Below are positions 33,478 to 44,105 of a DNA stretch of 64,000 nucleotides, one piece after another (the first letter of the stretch is position 1; each line of letters begins with the position of its first letter). Origin of the DNA: Timema cristinae (Eukaryota; Arthropoda; Insecta; Phasmatodea; Timematidae); assembly GCA_039000515.1 (NCBI GenBank), contig JBCFYV010011135.1, positions 30,595,876-30,659,875 on the forward strand, given 5' to 3'. Position numbers and translations under genes: made by a program. The notes under the pieces are model-generated. The model worked only from the letters and a program-made list of their open reading frames with translations, did no database searches and was not told the origin of the DNA.

Positions 33478-34092
33478 GGAATATATTTGGTCCTAAAATA
33501 AATGAGGCTACTGGGGAGTGGAAGGAGGTTACATAATTATGAGCTACATACCTTGCAGGTGACCTGGTGGTCTAGGGGTAAGGTGTCGGACTTCTGTGTT
33601 GGAGCTCCGGGGTTCAATCCTTGGTCCCGGCACAGATTTATCTGATTACCAAACCCTTCCTTCACCTCTGACAAGACGTGTATTAATCACAACTTGTGAA
33701 TGTGTGGAACGCCACGACTATCACCGTGGTTCGGATCCCACGTTAAACTGTAGGTCCTTCATTTCATCTCACAATCACCCTACCATTACACATTAGCGTA
33801 AGTGCGTATAACCCGAACGGGTAGTAAGTCGCGGTGCTAATAATAATAATAATAATAATAATACATACCTTGCACTCATAAAAAACCATTGTTAGGATAA
33901 TCAAGTCTTGTAGATTACGGTGGGCAGAACATTCAGCGCGAATGGGAGATTCTAGAACCTTGTTCAGGGTTCTGAATGGTAAAGCCAATGGGAAGAGGTC
34001 ACCGGGAAGACCTAGACGAAGATAGGAGGATAACATTACACCCTAAATCTTTCAGGTTATTGTAATGAGGTGGACTGGATAGAACTATAATG
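33478..34092 (+). pseudogene. LINE ORF C-terminal pseudogene, split by a SINE
   Basis: Before the SINE one frame reads KMLRNIFGPKINEATGEWKE (33,479-33,538). After the SINE the frames read TIVRIIKSCRLRWAEHSARM (about 33,885-33,945), GDSRTLFRVLNGKANGKR, SPGRPRRR, a stop at the expected W, and EDN. Further on is EVDWIEL (34,060-34,080) in a shifted frame. This is the typical order of the LINE C-terminal region: MLRWIFGP, GEWR, RLRWAGHVARM, GRPR-x-RW, then DWIELAQDRDRW. Stops and frameshifts show it is dead. It contains a single ancestral-type copy of the segment amplified as the 46-bp array at 14.4 kb. Confidence 0.85.
33558..33861 (+). mobile_element. SINE, head type S1, with 13-bp TSD, inside a LINE
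   Basis: Complete copy from GGTGACCTGGTGGTCTAGGG to (AAT)n, flanked by the perfect direct repeat TACATACCTTGCA (33,545-33,557 and 33,862-33,874). Removing the SINE and one repeat restores continuity of the LINE-derived sequence. The A box (TGGTGGTCTAGGGGTAAGG) and B box (GGTTCAATCCTTG) are nearly intact. Confidence 0.96.
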
Positions 34093-34094
34093 CG

Positions 34095-34363
34095 GTAATG
34101 AAATTTTGAGCTCCCAATGCCATAAAGTTAAGGGGGTGGCCAGACTGGAGCGAGCGACTAAAATATAAAAAATAGAGAGGCGGCCAGACTGTAGTGAGCG
34201 CTCGAGCCGGAACAGTCTAGTTTACAGGCGCTGGGCAATATTATTGTATGTTGGTTCGTTGAGCGCTGGAAAAACTTCTCGTGTTGAAATTTTTATTATT
34301 TAGATAAGTTTAGCACACTTGCTACTAACGGCCTAATTTAATTGGTAAGATCATAAACTAATA

Positions 34364-34401
<38 letters not shown>

Positions 34402-34940
34402 CTGATATGGTAAAATACTTCAATATTATAATCAAAGTAGGCCTTTACAAATAAGAATTACCATTAGCGTGGAGAGAGGGTGAGAAAACCACAATAACAA
34501 ATCACTGGTCAAAAACCACCCTCAGTTCACTGAGCCAAGATTCGAACCTTTGCGTCCTCGCCAGTTTGGCCGAACCCTAGTAAGTAATAGCATCTTGGCA
34601 GGGAATTTAACTTAGGTGGGGTCAAGGGATTGGTTATCTTGTAAATGATATCAGTACCAGTATCTGGTCCCATTCCAGCAACATCACACCGACCAGATAA
34701 GGAAACCGACCTCATTATCTGAGTGTATCGGGATTATCTGTCCCATTGCCTCGGCCTTGCATATTATGTTCAGCCAGTAGGTGCTATCTCTCTAATCCGT
34801 ACAGTAAAAACAAACCTTTTCATGATAAAGACATAATATATTTTCAATAATTAATTCGGACACAATAATAAACTTAACGAGTAGAATTGGGTTAAAAAAA
34901 ACAAATTAATTCTAAATAACAATATTATGTACTACAAAAT
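34095..34940. other. Unique sequence with AT microsatellite and a decayed SINE
   Basis: Contains an (AT)n run at 34,361-34,400. At about 34,465-34,570 there is a weak SINE-like body (GAGAGAGGGTGAGAAAACCA, then GAGCCAAGATTCGAACC). No gene was recognised. Confidence 0.5.
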
Positions 34941-34944
34941 GATA

Positions 34945-35257
34945 GGTGGCCTGGTGTTCTAGAAGTAAGGTGTTGCACTTCTGTTCTAGGTGTCCGGGGT
35001 TCAATCCTCGGTCCTGGCACAGATTTATTTGATTGCCAAACCCTTCCTTCACCTCTGACAAGAAACACGTCTTGTGAATGTGGGGAATTCCAGGCCTCCA
35101 CCGTGGTTCGGATCCCACGTTAAACTGTAGGTCTTCTATTTCATCTCACAATCACCCTACCGTTACACATTAGCGTAAGTGCGTATAACCCGAGCGGGTA
35201 GTAAGACGTGGTGCTAATAATAATATTATTATTATTAATAATAATAATAATAATAAA
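34945..35257 (+). mobile_element. SINE, head type S1, intermediate subtype
   Basis: Head GGTGGCCTGGTGTTCTAGAA, B box GGTTCAATCCTC. The diagnostic region reads ACAAGAAACACGTCTTGTG, between the long and short subtypes. The tail ends in mixed AAT and ATT repeats, which form a hairpin-capable end. Confidence 0.88.
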
Positions 35258-35259
35258 AC

Positions 35260-36246
35260 AAAATTAGATAAAATGAAATTTTTTAGTTATAAAAGGAAAA
35301 AAAAATGTATGAATACTAATGATGTAGTTCTACCACTTTTAAATTGCTTACACACTAAAATTATTTATCTTCTTCATATTATAAATATTTAATTGTGTTC
35401 ACCTGATATGAATGTCTTGTTGGACCCCATTTGCTCTTGAATTGTATGAATATGAAATATGTTAATTACTATTTATATCTAGCCAGTAAGCCCGTGTGAT
35501 ACTTTCAAACATTCAACCCTCCATCCCCCCCCCCGTCCCCCCCTCAAAAAAAAAAAGATTTAGTCTTTTGTTGGGTTGTTGAAATTAAATACTCAGTGAA
35601 GTGTACACACAAAACAGCAAAGAGAGTTTATTTTCGGTAATTGATACAGAAATATTGTTAGATCTTTCTTTTAACTTAAATTTTAAACAAACGGTGTGTT
35701 TTAACGTAAACTGAGTATGCTATGTCAGAAGTCTGTATAAATATTCTATCCACTGATACCTTATTCATAGCTGTAGGCTTTGTATTAGTTGAGAAAAAAA
35801 AGGGATGTTGACAACAGAAATAATATATAGGAATTTATAAAATTGTTAAAATTGTGCAACATATTTTTCACTGTCGAATGACCTTAAACAATTTTTTTTT
35901 TCAATATGTTGCATGCGCGGTCCCCAGAGGCACGCAACGTTGCACAGGGTTTTATTAATCCTAAAATATGTTTTGTTAAACAAATTAAAGAGGACTATAA
36001 CGTGAAGTCATAGTCTTATTAAATTTGGACCCGGATTTTGACAGCATATATATATATTTTTTGTACACAACAGAAAGTAATTATTTATGACTTGTGTGTG
36101 TAAATTATATTGAAGATTCCCTGATTGTGGAAATGTAGGTCGCATTTTGTCATTTTTTACTTTTATGTATTACTTTCTTAGTTTGAATAATTTTTAATCA
36201 AACCACTTTTAAGTTATTTTTTATGTTAGACAAGTATATTTTTAAA
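35260..36246. other. AT-rich spacer, no gene seen
   Basis: Very AT-rich DNA with a C run near 35,526 and no recognised repeat or coding segment. Confidence 0.45.
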
Positions 36247-37189
36247 CTAGCCGCCTTACCCGTAAAAAATATTGTAAAGAATCCTGAAAAACAAAGCTTC
36301 AAATCATCATCATCTATACTTATAAAATAACATGTCCTGATTGACTGACTGACTGACTGACTGATTCATCATCGCCGAGCGCAAACTATCAAGGCTACAA
36401 GCATGAAATTCGGACTGTATATTCATTTTGTTATGTAGGCACCCACTAAGAAAGGATTTTAGAAAATTCCACCCCAAAGGGGTCAAAATAGGGGATGATA
36501 ATATGTATGATAATATGTATGAAAGTCCGTCATTTTGAAAGTTACATAAACAAAATTTTGTATTTCGGTTATTGACGTAAAACAAATAAATACGTGTTTC
36601 AGGAATTTTGGAAATGTTATTTAATAAGGGATGAAAAAGGGGGTGAAAGTTTGTATCGGACTTGCATTATTTTTGATCTGAGGTAAAGTTATGGTCATCA
36701 ACGTAACGCAATATTTTAAATTAATCTGTAAATACATATGTATATTTTCGTATTTGTATATAATCAACTTCCACGCGAGCAAAGCCGCGGGCAACAGCTA
36801 TCTAGTGTCAATATAAAAACAAACATTTTTTTACATTTTTTTTTTGAAAGTACAGTCCTACCATTACTGTATAGCCCCCTCCCTCTTTTTATCCTCCCTC
36901 CTATTTTCATATCATTCTTCTTTACTCACCCCAACCGACCCCCCTCCCCCCTTCACCAACCCACTTTCCCTTCAACAACTTTTTTTTTCAATGACTATAT
37001 AATATACTATCGACATTTTTATGAGGAATAAATTAAATTTTCAAAATAAAATATAGCCTATGTTACTCGCTGATAATGTAGCTATATATTGGTGAAAGGA
37101 TTTTTAAAATAGGTCCAGTAGTTTTTGAGTTTATCTTACAAACAAAAAACAAAAAATCAAATCTTTCCTCTTTATAATATTAGTATAGA
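36247..37189 (-). mobile_element. Helitron-like element containing another Helitron
   Basis: On the minus strand it starts TCTATACTAATATTATAAAG directly after an A (37,190 on the plus strand) and ends GGGTAAGGCGGCTAG before T (36,246). Non-autonomous Helitrons start with TC, end with CTRR, insert between A and T and make no target duplication; all four hold here. A smaller plus-strand Helitron (36,313-36,805) interrupts it. No Rep/helicase coding remains. Confidence 0.7.
36313..36805 (+). mobile_element. Short non-autonomous Helitron, copy 1
   Basis: Starts TCTATACTTATAAAATAACA after A and ends CAGCTATCTAG before T. Just inside the 3' end is a small GC-rich hairpin region (CACGCGAGCAAAGCCGCGGG). 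It contains a GACTGACTGACTGACTGATT run near the 5' end. It is about 95% alike by eye to 44,408-44,882, with both ends matching, which defines the element boundaries. Confidence 0.82.
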
Positions 37190-37234
37190 TATTACCGATG
37201 TCTTATAAATTCATTACTATGCAACCAATTTTAG

Positions 37235-37895
37235 CTTGTTTGTTTGTAAAATACACATTCCTGGTGAGACTGCAACTAGACTGGAGAGGGTTGCGTTGGG
37301 AGGGGGTAGCTATTACTTCTGAAGCAGATATTTGTAAATCAATATTATATTCAGCAGAATACAAAAGTTTAGTTGTAAAATACACATTCCTGGTGATACT
37401 GTAACTAGACTGGAGAGGGTTGCGTTGGGAGGGGGTAGCTATTACTTCTGAAGCAGATATTTGTAAATTAATATTATATTCAGCAGAATACAAGAATTTA
37501 GTTGTAAAATACACATTCCTGGTGAGACTACAACTAGACTGGAGAGGGTTGCGTTGGGAGGGGGTAGCTATTACTTCTGAAGCAGATATTTGTAAATCAA
37601 TATTATATTCAGCAGAATACAAGAGTTTAATTGTAAAATACACATTCCTGGTGAGACTGCAACTTGACTGGAGAGGGTTGCGTTGGGAGGGGGTAGCTAT
37701 TACTTCTGAAGAAGATATTTGTAAATTAATATTATATTCAGCAGAATACAAGAGTTTAGTTGTAAAATACACATTCCTGGTGAGACTTCAACTAGACTGG
37801 AGAGGGTTGGGTTAGGAGGGGGTAGCTATTACTTCTGAAGCAGATATTTGTAAATCAATATTATATTCAGCAGAACACAAGAGTTTAGTTGTTAA
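37235..37895. repeat. 129-bp tandem array
   Basis: About five units of 129 bp starting TTGTAAAATACACATTCCTG, then GTGAGACTGCAACTAGACTG and later GGGGTAGCTATTACTTCTGA. The unit equals 43 codons and is stop-free in one frame on each strand, except for a TAA in the second unit on the plus strand. This gives a 189-codon minus frame. No match to a known protein was recognised. Confidence 0.93.
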
Positions 37896-37984
37896 AGGCT
37901 TTCATTGCATTTTACATTTGTAAAGTGCGTGTTTGATTTAGTCATGAGCATCCATTACGAGATTTTGTTTAGATTTGTATGTAA

Positions 37985-38315
37985 TTTTTTCTTAACTTGA
38001 CACACCTAAGCAGTCTAAGCACTATAATACCAACATACGAAATAGAAAAAGAAGGAAGAAAATAAGCAGTTCAGCCTGCGAAGCCTCTTGTTCATATACT
38101 GATCAACACTTCCTCTGACGAGTTTACACACTCACTATAATATTTGAGCCTTGAAAACATTGATCTGCTTTATAAAATTACTTTTTTCTTGTTTCCTATT
38201 TTAAGTAGACATTTTCTACCACGGATTTTTTAAAAATCTACATCCGGGCAGGAAGATTCCTACAGGACTTTTGCGTGAATATACCAATTATCCTGAGTTG
38301 TAGAGGATTTATATA
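37985..38315 (-). mobile_element. Dispersed element D2, uninterrupted copy
   Basis: Inverted counterpart of 10,145-10,830. It contains the complement of every block listed there but no SINE between TTTTCAAGG and GTGAGTGTG, so it shows the pre-insertion state. Its limits are approximate. Confidence 0.65.
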
Positions 38316-38403
38316 AAAAATACTTAAAGATAGTTTAGTGAAGCTGCAAAACTTTTTTTAGGTTTGTTTTAAGAATTTATGATTTGTCTTTCGACGTTAT
38401 ATT

Positions 38404-38732
38404 GGGTGACCTGGTGGTCTAGGGGTAAGGTGTCAATACTTCTGTGTTGGAAGTCCGGGGTTCAATCCTCGGTCCCAGCACAGATTTATCTTATTGCCAA
38501 ACCCTTCACCTCTGACAAGACGTGTATTAATCACAACTTGTGAATGTGTGGAATGCCAGGCCTCCACCGTGGTTCGGATTCCACGTTAAACTGTAGGTCC
38601 TTCATTTCAACTCACAATCACCCTACCATTACACATTAGCGTGAGTGCGTATAACCCGAACGGGTAGTAAGATGCGGTGCTAATAATAATAATAATAATA
38701 ATGATGATGATGATGGTAATAATAATAATAAT
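38404..38732 (+). mobile_element. SINE, head type S1, long subtype, with TSD
   Basis: Flanked by GTTATATT (38,396-38,403 and 38,733-38,740). The head and boxes are intact (GGTGACCTGGTGGTCTAGGG, GGTTCAATCCTC). The tail microsatellite has changed from AAT to (GAT)n and back to AAT. Confidence 0.92.
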
Positions 38733-38740
38733 GTTATATT

Positions 38741-39428
38741 TTTAAAACTCGTAGAATAAATTTCAAATTCATTGGCATTGTAAATCATGCCATGACGTCA
38801 CAAATGGGCGACGTCCTTAAAGGAAAGCGTCTACACATGGCCGGTCTAGGAGTAATAAGTCTATTATTATCTTAATCCTGCCATCGAGATATAAACAGTT
38901 ATTATTTTGACGTGTGTTCTCGGTGGCCGGAAATAACTGTTGGGACTTCCTAGTTGACGCTCTAGCGGAGTAGAAACAAAACAGTTACGAAGACACATGC
39001 GCGCGCATCACGGGAGAAGGAGGCGACTTCCGGGACAAGGCGGCCAACCCTACGGTACTTTGAGGGCGATGCCAACCTTATACAAAAAAACATTACCTCG
39101 TCGTGATAACCAGTCACATTGTGCTGTCGGATCAACGAGCACGAAGGGGGGGGGGGAAAGGCGTTGGTGTCGTCTTGTCTGGTTTGCGGCTGACAGGAAG
39201 GTCGGGACTAGAATTTAATTTGGGTGAATTGTGTTATGTGTTTCTCCCCTCTTCCCCTCAATTGTTTTCCGTTTTACTCTTATTTCTCTTTAAAACAAAT
39301 GCGGTATCAAAGAAGAAAAAACCTTCCATGGCGTCAGCCCGTTATACCAACTGAGCGGCTGCCATCGGTTGGTGAAGATAAGTGCCAACAGGTGTGGGTA
39401 GAGGGTGTCATGTGGTCGGCATGATGCA
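38741..39428. other. Unique sequence, no gene seen
   Basis: Open frames of 66-83 codons overlap in different phases at 38,997-39,424 without any recognisable domain. A G run lies at about 39,147-39,156. Confidence 0.4.
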
Positions 39429-39429
39429 C

Positions 39430-39640
39430 TCTCCCCTTCCCCCGCCGTTAATCTAAGTTTTCTAGACCGGAACCGTTACCTATTTATTCGAGTATTTCTT
39501 CATTTGTTCTCAAGAGGCTGAGTTGAGCTCGTTACAGAAACAAATGCTTCACAGAAAAATATACAAGCGCCTGGGATTGAACCCGGGACCTCTGGATCTT
39601 TAGCCAGTAGCTTTGACCACTAGACCGCAAAGGCTGTGTA
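39430..39640 (-). mobile_element. SINE-like element, head type S4
   Basis: On the minus strand the tRNA-like head is complete (GCGGTCTAGTGGTCAAAGCT, B box GGGTTCAATCCC). It is followed by ATTTTTCTGTGAAGC and, further on, TCTAGAAAACTTAGATTAAC. It resembles the copies at 47,985 and 59,651. Confidence 0.65.
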
Positions 39641-40055
39641 CACTTTATCTAAATACTTCCTTCCTCATCCCTTTTCCTCGAACGGATGGGTAGTAAGGCG
39701 CGAAGACGAGGGATGCCAGTTTCTGACTTGAAGGATCTTGGGTTCAGTTTTCGAGACGGCTGAAAAATCAATAATTGGTGAAATTAAGGGATTTTCCCTT
39801 GCACGGATATTAATTGACGAGTGGAGGACTGGTTGTTGTGTTTGTTCTATGAGTTTAAAGCTAGTTTTTAAATCGCGTGATGATATATTCAGTTGGTTCA
39901 AAAAGTGTAAGTTAAACATTTAAACTTGTGAAGATATCGAGCACCTTTGGTCAAGCAGTTTAGGGTGTAAAGTTCACAATAGATTGTATAACTGGAGATT
40001 GGGGGAGGTCAAAATTTGAAACCTGACCGGTTGTACTGGAAATTGGGCTCCCATC

Positions 40056-40873
40056 CAGTGGCGGCTCATGTATAGGCATTATGGAACTGCAGCACCCTCT
40101 ATTTCCACTTGATATTATCGATAACATTTAATATAATGAGTACTTTTTTCTTTAATTCTTTATTTAGTTTTGTAGTACAATATATATTCCTTAAGCTTAA
40201 TGTCACAGTAGCCATTCCCCAGTTTATGAAAACGATACAAAAATCTTTGTATGGAACTGTGCGCTTCACAGTGCCAGCGACGTGGTGTTTTATTGTTGTG
40301 CGCATGCGCACATAGGAAGGGGGTGGGGAGGAAAGCGGGACTTCTAGTTAGAGAGAGCACTGTTGCTCTTGCAGTGCCGGCTCTGGCGTGATGATGGAAG
40401 GAAGGTTTTTTTACTCAGCGTGTGTTGTGTTTAAAAACCGTGTACCATATTCTTTAATTTGATAAAGTGTAGAATTAGATTATTATTCTGCTTCCAGCTA
40501 TTCTATTTGATTAATTTTTTTTCGGTTATTTTATTTAACAGAAAGACTAAATGCGCTTGAAGTACTTTCAATGGAGAAAACATTCCTCAATTGTCATTCA
40601 GTGATCAAGGAGAAGATTATTGAACTTTTTGCGCAAATTAAAACAAGAAGAATTTATTTCATTTTTAAATGAATAAATAAAGCTTTAACTGTAACAATTT
40701 AAGTTAAAGTAAATAAAAAAGGTTTGAATTTTTATTTGCTAAGATTTTATCAAGTTCCTGAATAAATTTTTATTTTATACATGTTTTTTTCCCTTTTACA
40801 TAATTTTTAAAATAAAGGCCTAAAAATTTTCTGGAGCACCACCCCCACTAATTTTAGCTATGAGCCGCCACTG
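40056..40873 (+). mobile_element. hAT element, copy b, with C-terminal transposase fragment
   Basis: Ends CAGTGGCGGCTCATG and ATGAGCCGCCACTG. The adjacent 8-mers CTCCCATC and TTCCTTTC match at 5 of 8 positions, so the target duplication is eroded or uncertain. The left 480 bp matches copies a and c. GTGCGCATGCGCACATAGG in the left part is a palindromic word conserved across the family. Confidence 0.85.
40541..40672 (+). pseudogene. hAT transposase C-terminal fragment (copy b)
   Basis: After a splice-acceptor-like TTTAACAG the frame reads ERLNALEVLSMEKTFLNC and continues to a TGA, preceded by FIFK. This matches the end of the hAT dimerisation region in ZMYM1-like transposases, where RL-(S/N)-ALAVLSIE is conserved. 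Compared with copy c it carries several non-conservative changes, so this copy is the more decayed. The N-terminal and catalytic parts are absent. Confidence 0.7.
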
Positions 40874-41295
40874 TTCCTTTCAGTTTTCCTCTTTCTGAAC
40901 ATTCTTACACCCCCCCCCCCCTCTTTACACAAACTCCCCACCCCTATCTCATTTGTTATGAACATAAATAAATCAACACATCTAATTTATTTGAGGTATT
41001 TATAATACTATACACTTTCTGAACAGTTTGATTGTATCAGTACATGACTTACAAACTAAATTAAATTTAGACCAGACACAACATCCAGTCCCCAGCCATT
41101 AACACATAACGGTGAAAGGGTAAACCCTCATGTCACCAATGATAAATATCTATGGTAGTATCTTAAATTTAATACTATGAAAAACGAGTTTAAAATAATA
41201 TTTAAAACATAATTACACCTTATTAAAGTAAAATGGAAGTTGATGCTGGTTAAGTTTTCTTTTGACTGATCTTTTAACAATACAAACAATTCTGA
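40874..41295. other. Unique spacer, no gene seen
   Basis: A C run lies near 40,910-40,921. Nothing else recognised. Confidence 0.4.
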
Positions 41296-41536
41296 CCCGC
41301 CTCGTTGGCGCAGTTAACTAACGCGCTAGTTGATCTCGGCTGACAAGGACGGGAATATCGAGGTTCGAATCTCGGTCGGGTGAACTGAGGGTAGTTTTTG
41401 CTAAATAGTTTTCCACTCTCCCTCCATGAAAATGCGGGTTCACTTCCTTTAAATTCAACCTTCCCACTTCCTAAAACCATTAGCGTAATTAGTATTTAAG
41501 CGTATAACCTGAACGGGTAGTAAGACGTGGTGCTAA
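41296..41536 (+). mobile_element. SINE, head type S2
   Basis: Well-preserved plus-strand S2: CCCGCCTCGTTGGCGCAGTT, AACTAACGCGCTAG, B box GGTTCGAATCTC, GGTCGGGTGAACTGAGGG, body CACTCTCCCTCC and tail GTATAACCTGAACGGGTAGT. It serves as the reference for S2. No AAT tail; an A run follows instead. Confidence 0.92.
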
Positions 41537-41592
41537 AAAAAAAACCGATTCTGGATGTGTCTGAATGTCGACGTTTTTAAAGATAATTTCTA

Positions 41593-42450
41593 TCGCCGCG
41601 TCTCACCACCTATTCAGGTTATGCGCATGTATGATAATTATAGTCAACTCTTAATTCTACGACCCCGGGAATAGCGTCCCTCTCGAAGTAACGACCCTTT
41701 TTGGGGAACCGTGAAAAAATGTAGGGAAAAAGGTTGAAAAGTTTAAGAAAATCGGCTGTAAAATGTGTTTGTTGCATTTATTTAGGTCGCTGCGTTGCAA
41801 TTATCTTTGTGAGCGCTGTATTACTAGTAACTGGGGTGGGTCAGGTATAAAAATAGACACCACCTCATCAATGTCATCCAATAGCACTTGACTCTGTCCA
41901 CCCCCTCCCACAAGCAAAACAATGTTTCCCCGCGCGCGACTGCTGCTACTTCACGCGCCAGGCTTGCTTTTGTCATTGTTATTTCGATTCTTGATTTGGT
42001 TACTATTTTGGTTTGATTTTGTGAACAATTTTTGACGACCCATGCTATTGTTTAACATTGTTATTTTGATTTGGTTACGTTTTTGGTTGGATTTTGTGAA
42101 CGATTTTTGATGACCCACGCTAGTTGTTGTCTAAAAAATGCAATTTTTTTCGTATGAAGGTCAGGGGTGGAACAAAATTTGTTAAAATTCAATAACGACC
42201 CGTTCGAAATAACGACCCTTTTCCAGGGAACAGTGAAAGGTCGTAGAATCGAGAGTTGACTGTACTCTAATGGGTATTGATGAGGAAGGAAGCATTTTTA
42301 GAAGTAATATACCCACATTTGCGTGGAAGGAGAGTGGGAAACCATTTAAGAAAAACCAACCTCTGTAGACCCGATCGGAATAGAAACCCCGATCTTATCA
42401 TCATCAATACCACTCTTTGGTGAGATGACGCCTTATACATTCAGACCATC
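41593..42450 (-). mobile_element. SINE, type S3, split by a pogo-like element
   Basis: The tail part (GCCGCGTCTCACCACCTATT) lies at 41,593-41,640 and the body at 42,263-42,450 (TGGGAAACCATTTAAGAAAA, then CCCGATCGGAATAGAAACCC). Rejoining across the TA restores the normal SINE order TACTAATTACTCTAATGGG. Confidence 0.8.
41641..42262. mobile_element. pogo/Tigger-like MITE, 622 bp
   Basis: The inverted ends TAGTCAACTCTTAATTCTAC (left) and CAGTCAACTCTCGATTCTAC (right, complemented) lie between TA dinucleotides (41,639 and 42,263). The CAGTCAACTC start and TA target are typical of pogo-type Tc1/mariner elements. Internal subterminal copies of AACGACCCTTTT and an imperfect direct duplication of GTTATTT...TTTGACGACCCA (near 41,980 and 42,060) are present. 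No transposase frame remains. Confidence 0.8.
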
Positions 42451-42514
42451 TTCCAGTACCTGCTCGTCCAAGGTGACCTTAAATCGCCCGGTCACAACTG
42501 TGGGTGTAATTACA

Positions 42515-42895
42515 ATCCAATGTTCATAGGAATAACTTTATCTCACAGCTAGAACAGTTACTACAGTCCAATGTTAATAAGAAGAAGACCTTAATCTGAC
42601 AGCTAGAACAGTAACTTCAGTCCAATGTTCATAGGAAGAACCTTATCTGACAACTATAAAAGTTACTACAGTCCAATGTTGATAGGAAGAACCTTATCTG
42701 ACAGCTAGAAAAAGTTACTACAGTCCAATGTTAATAGGAAGAACCTTATCTGACAACTAGAAAAGTTACTACAGTCCAATGTTCATAGGAAGAACCTTAT
42801 CTGACAGCTAGAAAAGTTACTACAGTCCAATGTTCATAGGAAGAACCTTATCTGACAACTAGAAAAGTTACAAGAGTAAAATGTTAGTAGAAAGA
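42515..42895 (+). repeat. 51-bp minisatellite array, about seven units
   Basis: Units such as GTCCAATGTTCATAGGAAGA, then ACCTTATCTGACAGCTAGAA and AAGTTACTACA. It is more diverged than the larger array at 48.93-50.13 kb; here AAAAGTTAC replaces AACAGTTAC in most units. Confidence 0.93.
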
Positions 42896-42899
42896 ACGA

Positions 42900-43303
42900 C
42901 AGTAAAAATATGTTCGTATTCTTTAAAAATATTCTTCTTATGATAAATAAACAATACGGTACTTTAAGTACAACTCTATTCACGTGGGTTGCGTTACGTG
43001 TTCCGTCTCATGACATAATCCCCCCATCTTGGGTGAGAGACCATAATGCACAGCGCGCGCTCGTATCACGAGAAAGAGGTCACAGCGTGCGGGGAGAGGG
43101 GAGGACGATTCTTAGGGGGGGGGGGGGAGGGTCAAACTCTAGAAACTAGAAAGTGAAATCTTGTAGGTGAAGTTTCCTTCAGGGCAATAGAATATCCTCC
43201 AGTACCAGGGGTTACTAAGGTGGTCGGGAAATATATATATAAAAAACAAGACCAGGATGAGGGCGGATATAAGGTTAAAAGTGTCAGTTGGTAGATTTTT
43301 TTT
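42900..43303. other. Unique spacer, no gene seen
   Basis: A G-rich run lies at 43,116-43,130. A 79-codon open frame (42,910-43,149) shows no recognisable domain. Confidence 0.4.
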
Positions 43304-43531
43304 TAACGCCGAGTCTTATTAACCGTTCGGGTTATACGCTTTGTACTAATTACGCTAAATAGTTTTAAGGATTAGAGGAAGTATAGCCCCCATTTACATG
43401 TAGGGAAAGTGGAAAACATGTTGGAAAAATAGTACCTTCGATACAACCGATCGGGATTCAAACCTTGATTTTCTCGTCATCTTTATTCCGGTAAGAGTAG
43501 CGCCTTAGACCATGCGGGACCCAATTGGGTA
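43304..43531 (-). mobile_element. SINE, head type S3, decayed
   Basis: The tail reads AACGCCGAGTCTTATTAACC and the body GTGGAAAACATGTTGGAAAA. The B-box complement GGGATTCAAACCTTG and a head remnant (CGCCTTAGACCATGCGGGA) are visible. Confidence 0.75.
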
Positions 43532-43944
43532 ATAAATTTTTTTTTTTTTTTTTGGGTTGCAACACACATTTTCCTCGGTTGAGCTCATTTTTACTGACGT
43601 GCTTTTATAAAATTGTACTTGGTGAGAATAGAAGCATGCCCCCTCTTGAACTAGGATAGAGAGTGGTCTTAGGAGTGTACAATAGAAGATTTAACGGGGC
43701 AGAAAAAAAAAAAGGCGCCTCCCGTTTAGGTATGCAGCGATTATTCCACTTAATGTCTTACACGCTCTTCCTACACACAAATGCGGGTGCACTTATTTTT
43801 AAAGTTAACCTCCTACCTCCTTACTTCATTTGTGTGAATATTCTAAGCACCTTTGGACATGTAGTGTGACGCAGTTCCATTAAAAAAAAAACCAGCATAT
43901 TTTGTAATCTATGAGTGGTCTTGGCCCTTTGAATACCTCCTTTC

Positions 43945-44105
43945 CCGCTTCTATGGCCGGACGTTCAAAGGCGTCACTTTTGCAATAGACTGGACTGCCG
44001 ATAACAAACACATATGGGTTTGAATCACGGTCGGGTGTATTGAGGGTGTTGTTTCTTCCACTCTTTCTCTACTCAAATGCGAGTACACTTATTTTAAATG
44101 TTTAT
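43945..44105 (+). mobile_element. SINE, head type S3, 3' truncated
   Basis: Head CCGCTTCTATGGCCGGACGT, degenerate B box GGTTTGAATCAC, then GGTCGGGTGTATTGAGGG and a CACTCTTTCTCTACTCAAAT body. The shared tail is absent. At 44,982-45,050 a tail-like piece (ACCCATTAGCGTAATTTATA, then GAATGGGCAGTAAGACGTGG) may be its displaced 3' part. Confidence 0.65.

Noticed and set aside
40099..40360. Paired sense and antisense frames in the left part of the hAT copies (also at 52.3 kb)
   Set aside because: They lie in the conserved non-coding end, differ in frame between copies and show no domain. The coding remnants lie further to the right.
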